Assembly: GCA_963383645.1 (NCBI GenBank)
Contig: OY726559.1
Span: 116,108,441 to 116,172,440 of the forward strand
Direction: 5' to 3'
Length of the DNA: 64,000 bases
Source of the DNA: Muscardinus avellanarius
Lineage: Eukaryota > Chordata > Mammalia > Rodentia > Gliridae
Positions 57,590-64,000 of this stretch are shown here, piece by piece. Within the stretch, counting starts at the first letter, position 1. Each line of letters opens with the position of its first letter. The notes beneath the pieces are model-generated. The model did not search any database, was not told where the DNA came from, and worked only from the letters and a program-made list of their open reading frames with translations. The position numbers were made by a program, and so were the translations under genes.

Positions 57590-58208
57590 ATATATAATTT
57601 ATATTTGCCTGAATCACAGTAGCTGAAAATAACCAACAATCCAAGTAGTTGCAATGTGTCTCCTTGAAATTTCTTGGAATATACAAAGGGGTGTGCCCCG
57701 TGGTCATAGAAGCCGGTCAGACGGCCCTGGTGACATGGTCCACTGGCTCTGCCCCTCGTGCCCCGGCTCACAGCCTCAATATCTACCTGCTCAGAGGACC
57801 TATGGAGCCTCCCCTTCTCACTAAGTCTTAATCACCCAAGGAGTCAGGACCTTGCCCAGCCTTTGAGACTTTTCAGTACTGGGTGACTCAAGATGACGCT
57901 TGTGCAATCCAAAAGGAGCCTTTGTACGGGTGTCTACTGAACAATCAGTCAATTAGTAAAGCTATTCATTTCTGCGGAAAGATCTGCACCCTCCGATGAA
58001 GTTAGGCCTCCTCTTACCCCCTCGGAACCTGCCCTTTCCAGTCTGCGTACACCACAGTTCAACCCATCACGTGCAACTCTCCAGCCCCAGCTGTCTTCCC
58101 AGGGCTGAGCCATGTCTGACCCACAGCTGATCCTCAACGTTTAATGACTGGTGAATGACTGAGTGAATAAATACAGGAGCAAGGGTTGGGGATGGCTGTT
58201 AAGAAGGA
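57590..58208. other. Intergenic, no gene recognised
   Basis: Nothing supportable. Confidence 0.5.
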
Positions 58209-58211
58209 AGA

Positions 58212-58392
58212 GACACTAGGCGTGGTGGCGCCCACCTGTTATGCCAGTACTGGGGAGGCTGAGACAGGAGGATCGCAGGTTTGAGGGCAGCCTCAGCAAC
58301 ATAGCAGGACTCTGTTCAAAAGGAAAAGAACTAACAAGGGTCCGAGATATAGCCCAGAGGTAGAATGCCCTGGGTTCACTGCCCAGTACCAC
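58212..58392 (+). repeat. B1-ID SINE
   Basis: ACACTAGGCGTGGTGGCGCC to TTCACTGCCCAGTACCAC. Confidence 0.85.
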
Positions 58393-58769
58393 TGGGGTTT
58401 GGGCAACAGGACCACATCTGTGGGAGAGAATGAAGCAGGTAATCATCCCATGCGGGACACTGCTGAAGGTTGAGCCTGACTTTCTGGAGGAGCCCCGTGT
58501 GCTGGCAACACCAGCTCCAGGAGGTTGATCTCTTCTCCCCGAATGACCTGCAGACACCCAGACACATCTGGGTACCTGCGTGAAAACCCGAGATGTAAAC
58601 TAGGACTCCCCAAGTAAACCAGAAGGAAACCCAGCCTACTTGTGTGGTGCCTTCCAAGGCTTGCCCTGCCCAGCAAGCTCATGAGAATGGAAGGAATGTT
58701 CCACTCCTCTCACCCTGTTTACCCTCCCCAGTATGACAGTATGACCGAGTCTGCAGAGAAAAGCGTCTT

Positions 58770-58988
58770 TTTTATTTTATTTTATTTTTTGTGTGTGATA
58801 CTGGAAACCAGGGCTTTCTACCTCCAGCCTATACTCCCACGCCTATTTTATATTTTATTTAAAAACAGGGTCTCACTAAGTTGCCGAGAGCGTCACCAAG
58901 TAGCTGAGGCTGGCTTCGAACCTGTGCGATCCTCCTGTCTCAGCCTCCCAAATATTGGGATTACAAGCGTGCGCCACCACGCCCGGCT
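58770..58988 (-). repeat. B1-ID SINE with (TTTTA)n tail
   Basis: TTTTATTTTA run, GATACTGGAAACCAGG to CACCACGCCCGGCT. Confidence 0.87.
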
Positions 58989-58989
58989 A

Positions 58990-59340
58990 AAGGGTCTCTC
59001 TTCATGGCTCAGACTTTCCCCTTTAAAAACCAGTGTCCAGTTGTGGAGTTCTCAGCACTGTGGGGTAAACACTCAAAAAAAAAAAAAAAAACAACCGTAA
59101 TGAGGCCGAGGTGAACAGTGTGGCCCCAGATGGTGGGGAACATCATTCCAAAGCCACAATCCGGCCGGTAAGGTTAACATCCTCCCCAGGCTGCACCACC
59201 AGCTCCATCCTGAACAACGCTCCTCAGTTCACGGCACACCCTCTGCTATGGGGTCTTGAGATAACTCAGGGGTCTCCCTGCTCAGTGTGGGTGAGTTTAA
59301 GAGTGAAGTGGAAAAGACACCACAGTCTAAAGAAAGGAAA
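58990..59340. other. Intergenic, no gene recognised
   Basis: Contains only an A-run near 59075-59091 and unremarkable sequence. Confidence 0.5.
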
Positions 59341-59635
59341 CCGGGCATGATGGCGCACGCTTGTCATCCCAGCATTCGGGAGGCTGAGACAGGAGGATCG
59401 GGATTCACAGGCAGCCTCAGCTATTTAGTGAGGCCCTCTGCAACTCAGTGAGACCCTGTTCCAAAATAAAGAATAAAAAATAGGGCAGGGGCTGTAGCTC
59501 AGAGGTCGAATGTCCCCGGGTTCTATCCCCAGACTCCCCTCAAAAAAAGGACTGGGGGTGTAGCTCAAAGGTAGAATGCCCCTGGGTTCCATCCCCAGTA
59601 CCACAAAAAAATAAATAAATAAAAATAAAAATAAA
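59341..59635 (+). repeat. SINE with duplicated ID tail
   Basis: One B1 head is followed by two ID-type parts in a row (about 59480-59535 and 59550-59608), each with GTAGCTCA and the closing CCCCAG. Confidence 0.87.
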
Positions 59636-59809
59636 GAAGCAAGAAGGGAAGGAAAAGGGAGAGACGGGTAAGGAGGTAGACCAAATATTATGCTGTAATA
59701 TGTCTATGAATATATCTTATGGATGTCAGCATTGTGCACAATTAGGATGCACCCATCAAACTGTCAACATTTAAATTTTAAAATTTTACCTAAAATGTCT
59801 CTGCACAAC

Positions 59810-60098
59810 TGGGCACGGTGGCGTACGCTTGTAATCCCAGCCATTTGGGAGGCTGAGACAGGAGGATCACAGCCTGGCTCGGCTACTTAGTGAGGCCCTC
59901 TGCACCTCAGTGAGACCCTGTTTCAAAATAAAGACTATAAAGCCTGGCGTGGTGGCACACGCTTGTCATCCCAGCATTGGGAGGCTGAGACAGAAAGATC
60001 GCGGTTCGCGGACAGCCTCAGCTACTTAGTGAAGCCCTCTGCAGCTTGTTTCAAAATAAAGAAAGAATACCCCTGGGTTCAATCCCCAGTGCCACACA
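59810..60098 (+). repeat. Two B1-type SINEs in tandem
   Basis: Head-only copy at 59810-59940, then a SINE at 59944-60098 with a shortened middle. Confidence 0.85.
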
Positions 60099-60167
60099 CA
60101 CACAGTCTCTGCTCAAAGAATTAGCCCCTACTTGATGCTTGCAATCCCAGCCAGACTTCTTTGATTT

Positions 60168-60363
60168 TTGTAGTACTGGGGATTAAACTCAGGTATTCTG
60201 CCTCTGAGCTATACCCCTAGCTCTTTTTAATATTTGCATTGAAACAGAATCTCGCTGGGTTGCTTAGAGGCTCACTAAGTTGCTGAGGCTGCCTTGAGCC
60301 TGCGATCCTCCTGTCTTGGCCTACCAAGTCCTGGGATTCAGATGTGCACCACCACACCCAGCC
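60168..60363 (-). repeat. B1-ID SINE, diverged
   Basis: TAGTACTGGGGATTAAACTC to CACCACCACACCCAGCC. Confidence 0.83.
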
Positions 60364-60681
60364 ATGTCATTGATTTTAAAAAATAAAAGCAAAAATAAAT
60401 TTTTACAATAGCCTAAGTAAACTTAACGATGAAAGAATTTTAAATTAAAAATATAAACAAATAAATAGCTGGAAAGATTTCAACGTAAGATGTAAACTGG
60501 ACCCTAGCATTTTACAAATAATCTTTAGACCAATAAAGTGCTGGTTTTTAAAAGTAGGTTATCAGAATATGCAAGTATCTTTACAAAATAAGAATCAGTC
60601 ACATTTTTCTTTGTCTACATTCATTATGGTTAATTTTTCTAAGCTTACAAATGAGATGGCTTTAGGGAAAAAAATCCCAAA

Positions 60682-60880
60682 CCGGGCGTGGTGGCGCACA
60701 CTTGTCATCCCAGCACTCAGGAGGCTGAGACTGGAGGATCGTGGTTCGTGGACAGCCTCAGCTACTGAGTGAGGCCCTCTGCAACTCAGTGAGACCCTGT
60801 TTCAAAATAAAAGAATAAAAAATAGGGCAGGGGGTGTAGCCCAAACTCACCAAGAAAGAAAGAAAAAAAGAAAGAAAGAA
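60682..60880 (+). repeat. B1-ID SINE, ID part truncated, with (GAAA)n tail
   Basis: GGGCGTGGTGGCGCACACTT to GGGGGTGTAGCCC, then directly into GAAA repeats. Confidence 0.85.
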
Positions 60881-61121
60881 AATCCCATAGCATAAAAATG
60901 GGGTTGCAAAGGTAATACATTCACCATAACCTTTGATATGTACATATCAAGAAAGAAAATAAGTTAAGAATTTAGGAACTGTGCTTTGTGGCAAATTTCC
61001 TGCAACACCGTCTTGTGCAGGTGTCAAGGGCTAAGCACAGTGGAATACACGAACACAAACCAGACATTTTCATTAGTAGCAAAGAAAAGTCTCAATAAAG
61101 GTGTATGGAATTACCTTTTAT

Positions 61122-61256
61122 TTGCGGTACTGTGGATGGAACCCAGGGGCATTCTACCTCCGAGCTATACCCCCGTATAGCTGTTCGTGAACCGCGATCC
61201 TCCCGTCTCAGCCTCCCGAATGCTGGGATGACAAGCGTGTGCTACCACGCCCGGCT
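61122..61256 (-). repeat. B1-ID SINE, internal deletion
   Basis: The ID part joins the head without the usual TTTTGAAACAGGGTCTCAC linker. Confidence 0.85.
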
Positions 61257-61477
61257 CTGTAATTACCTTTAAAAAAAATAAAGGCAAGAAGTTACTCAGA
61301 GAGGTTTAATGGTCATAAAAAATAAGACATGTTTACTATAAAAGATTACATTCAAAATATCATTAATTGTATAAGGTATTGTTCATTATATAAAAGCATA
61401 CTACCTACCACTTGCTTTTTACCTGTTAACACTAAGCCATAAACATTGTTCTCTGTAAGAAAATATAAATCCAAAGC

Positions 61478-61684
61478 AGAATGTGCTGATCACCTATAAT
61501 CCCAGTGCTTGGGAGGCTGAAAAAGGAGGATTTAAAGGAGGTTTAAGACCAGCCTCAACAACTTAATAAACCTCTCAGAGAGGTTATCTCAGAGAAATAA
61601 TCTCTAGAGAGATTATTTCAAAATAAAAAGGGCTCAGGTGTGGCTCAGAGGTAAAATGCTCCGGGGTTCAATTCCCAGGACCAA

Positions 61685-61751
<67 letters not shown>
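61478..61751 (+). repeat. Diverged B1-ID SINE with (TA)n tail
   Basis: Old SINE (61478-61684), AAC repeats, then about 25 TA units. Confidence 0.82.
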
Positions 61752-61754
<3 letters not shown>

Positions 61755-61969
61755 TGACATATTACTTTAATAACAAAATAGTTAATTATGTGCAAATCAT
61801 TAAAGTTTAATTATAGCCCTAATCATATTTTTCTTTGAATACGGCAGGATGTTACAATAATTAAAATGGGAAAAATAGATTTCCATTTACATGGCTTTAC
61901 TAAAATTCAAACAGAAGACGCTTTTAGCTATGGACAATCCATTTTATTTGTCCATCAAAAGCTAAGGGC

Positions 61970-62172
61970 AGCCGGGCATGGTGGTGCACGCTTGTCATCC
62001 CAGCATTCGGGAGGCTGAGACCGGAGGATCGCAGTTCGCGACAGCCTCGGCTACTCAGTGAGGCCCTCTGCAACTCAGTGAGACCCTGTTTCAAAAATTA
62101 AGAGACTAAAAATGAGGGCTGGGCGTGTAGTTCGGAGGTACAATGCCCCTGGGTTCCATCCCCAGTACTGGA
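61970..62172 (+). repeat. B1-ID SINE
   Basis: AGCCGGGCATGGTGGTGCAC to CCATCCCCAGTACTGG. Confidence 0.88.
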
Positions 62173-62384
62173 AAAACCCCAAATCTAAGGGAAGGGCAGG
62201 ATCCCAGGAGTCCCCAGTGGGAGGCACTTCAAAAATCACCCCGGGCTCAATCTCATCACTTGGACGGTGTGGAAAGACCAGAATCAGGCTGGAAACCTGG
62301 GCCCTGAATGTGCCGCGCTGTCACCTCCCTGGGCGTGAAAGCAGCAGGCTCAGGAGATTGCATCACCTCCCTAGGTCTGCACAG

Positions 62385-62457
62385 GATAAAAGGCTCCTGC
62401 CCAGGCTCCCATCCACAGCCTCCCAGGAGCAGCCTTCTCCTGCCTGCTCTGCACCCA
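62385..62457 (+). promoter_or_regulatory. TATA box and exon 1 of the third LCE3-type gene
   Basis: GATAAAAG at 62385-62392. Non-coding exon 1 (about 62415-62457) ends CTCTGCACCCA before donor GTGAGTA (62458). A purine microsatellite starts about 20 bp after the donor. Confidence 0.72.
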
Positions 62458-62478
62458 GTGAGTATCCAGCAGCTGGAG

Positions 62479-62640
62479 AGGGAAGGGAAGGGAAGGGAAG
62501 GGAAGAGAAGGGAAGGGAAGGGAAGGGAAGGGAAGGGAAGGGAAGGGAAGGGAAGGGAAGGAGAGGGGAGGGGAGGGGAGGGGAGGGGAAGGGGGAGGAG
62601 GGGGGAGGGGAGGGGAGGGGAGGGGAGGGGAGGGAAGAGA
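62479..62640 (+). repeat. (GGGAA)n/(GGGGA)n purine tract
   Basis: About 160 bp with four-G and three-G runs in the transcribed strand, close to the LCE3-type 5' splice site. Confidence 0.95.
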
Positions 62641-62847
62641 AGAGAAAGGAAGGTCATCGCAAAGGAGAGGGCAGTGGGGAGAAGGGAAACAGACCCAGAG
62701 CCAGAACAGATTGGCAGCAGCGGGCAGTGGGACCGGGGAGCCCGGTGGGGCAGGACAGCTTCTAACAGCCAAGGCACAGGAACATGCGCTTCCTTTTTTC
62801 TTTACTTTTTCTTATTTTTTTATTTTCCTTTCTTTCTGTTTTGTTTT

Positions 62848-63030
62848 GTGGTCCTGGACATGGAACCCAGGGGCATTTTACCTCTGAGCTACACCCCCAG
62901 CCCTGTTTTTTATTCTTTATTTTGAAACAGGGCCTCACTAAGTAGCTGAGGCTGGCTGCGAACTGCGATCCTCCTGTCTCAGCCTCCCAAATGCGGAGAT
63001 TACAAGCATGCGCCGCCAGGCCCAACTTTT
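62848..63030 (-). repeat. B1-ID SINE
   Basis: GTGGTCCTGGACATGGAACC to GCGCCGCCAGGCCCAACT; in the third LCE3-type intron. Confidence 0.87.
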
Positions 63031-63035
63031 TTTCT

Positions 63036-63189
63036 TTCTTTCTTTCCTTTCTTCTTTCTGTCTTTCTCTTTCTTCCTATCTTTCTTTCTTTCCTTTTTTT
63101 TTCTTTTTCCTTTTGGTACTGGAGATTGAACTCAGGGGCCTTATACCTCCAAGCTATACCTCCAGCACAAGCTATACCTTTCTTCCTTC

Positions 63190-63232
<43 letters not shown>

Positions 63233-63540
63233 TCAGTACTGGGGAGGAACCCAGAGGCATTCCACTTCTGAGCTACACCCCCAGCCCTATATTTTATTCT
63301 TTATTTTGAAACAGCATATCACTAAGTTGCAAAGGGCCTCACTAAGTAGCCGAGGCTGTCCGTGAACCACCATCCTTCTGTCTCAGCCGCCCGAAAACTG
63401 GGATTACAAGAGTGTGCCGCCAGTCCCGGCTAATTGTTTATTTTGAAAGAGGGCTGTGCTAAGTTGCTGAGGCTGGCCCCCAACTTTTCATCCCCCTGAC
63501 TCAGCCTCACAGTAATCAGTACTGGGATTACAGGCAGTAT
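63036..63540 (-). repeat. (CTTT)n tracts with SINE pieces
   Basis: Pyrimidine tracts at 63036-63112 and 63180-63234, an ID piece at 63113-63172, a full SINE at 63234-63430 and a diverged head at 63431-63540. Confidence 0.85.
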
Positions 63541-63865
63541 TCAAGCACACATATTTTTTCTATTCAAATCCACATACTTTTTCCGTAATGTCCGTCCATC
63601 CTCCAAATGCTTTTCCCAAAGAGGTGCATCTGCTGGGTGTTCTCTGAAAGCACAGAAACACTGCTGCTCAGTTAGGCCACCAGCACTCCGTCCTGGGTAG
63701 AGAGCAAAGCTGGAGGTTTGTCTCTAAGCCTGGCCTGATCCAACTCCAACCACATCCGCAGCTCTGGGCTCCCGAAAGCTAAGTCTTAGCAGCCCCCAGA
63801 CACTGACTGTCCTTTCTAGACTGACAGGTTGCTTTGTTTTGCCCAGGTTTGCTGACTCCTGCCGA

Positions 63866-64000
63866 GATGTCCTGCCAGCAGAACCAGCAGCAGTGCCAGC
63901 CCCCTCCCAAGTGCCCCTCGCCCAAGTGCCCCCCGAAGAGCTCAGCCCAGTGTCTGCCCAAAGCCTCGTCGGGCTGTGCGCTCAGCTCCGGGGGCTGCGG
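63866..64000 (+). CDS. Late cornified envelope protein, LCE3-type, 5' part (cut by window edge)
   Basis: First 45 codons of a third LCE3-type gene: [20 protein letters not shown], then [17 protein letters not shown] and ALSSGGCG. The 135 visible bases differ from the gene at 52562 by only two adjacent-region changes. Exon 2 begins at 63847 after TTTTGCCCAG. The intron from 62458 is about 1.39 kb and full of repeats. The C-terminal half is outside the window. Confidence 0.92.

Overview
This is mammalian DNA, almost certainly from a squirrel (Sciuridae). It carries part of the late cornified envelope (LCE) cluster of the epidermal differentiation complex. Two things support this. First, six loci begin with the diagnostic LCE start MSCQQ, each placed just after a splice acceptor. 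Second, the window is packed with dimeric SINEs whose 7SL/B1-like head is joined to an ID-like tRNA-derived tail, the type described from squirrels. The species assignment is inference.

Layout of host genes: an LCE1-like gene on the minus strand (coding exon 165-548, non-coding exon 1 near 1478-1525, TATA 1550-1558). A second LCE1-like gene on the minus strand (coding 29563-29904, exon 1 near 30974-31022, TATA 31045-31052). A short, apparently frameshifted LCE-family locus on the minus strand (41999-42194, exon 1 near 43499-43550). Then three very similar LCE3-type genes in alternating orientation: + (52562-52861), - (55956-56228) and + (63866 to the window edge). Each has a TATA box, a short untranslated first exon, a GTGAG donor and one coding exon. 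They encode small Cys/Gly/Ser/Pro/Gln-rich proteins cross-linked into the cornified envelope of keratinocytes. The window therefore spans the LCE1-like to LCE3 transition. There are no bacterial features.

Between the genes lies mobile DNA. A full-length L1 (14805-21691) has both ORFs open and a 10-bp target-site duplication; it sits inside an old endogenous retrovirus (gag-like 13149, protease-like 14155, RT-like 21790). A minus-strand L1-derived element (about 5000-7775) keeps a full 5' UTR, an intact 305-codon ORF1 and an L1 3' UTR but has no ORF2, like a 'half-L1' (HAL1). The 3' UTR of both L1 elements contains a long antisense copy of an L1 ORF2 segment. A 1018-bp miniature LTR element with two 324-bp LTRs and almost no interior lies at 40660-41677. 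A second LTR element with a gag-like start occupies 44675-47398. There are two solo MaLR-type LTRs, a SINE-interrupted processed RBBP4 pseudogene (about 23980-26700), older L1 fragments, about 60 SINE copies (several nested) and many microsatellites. The remaining stretches show no gene I can support.
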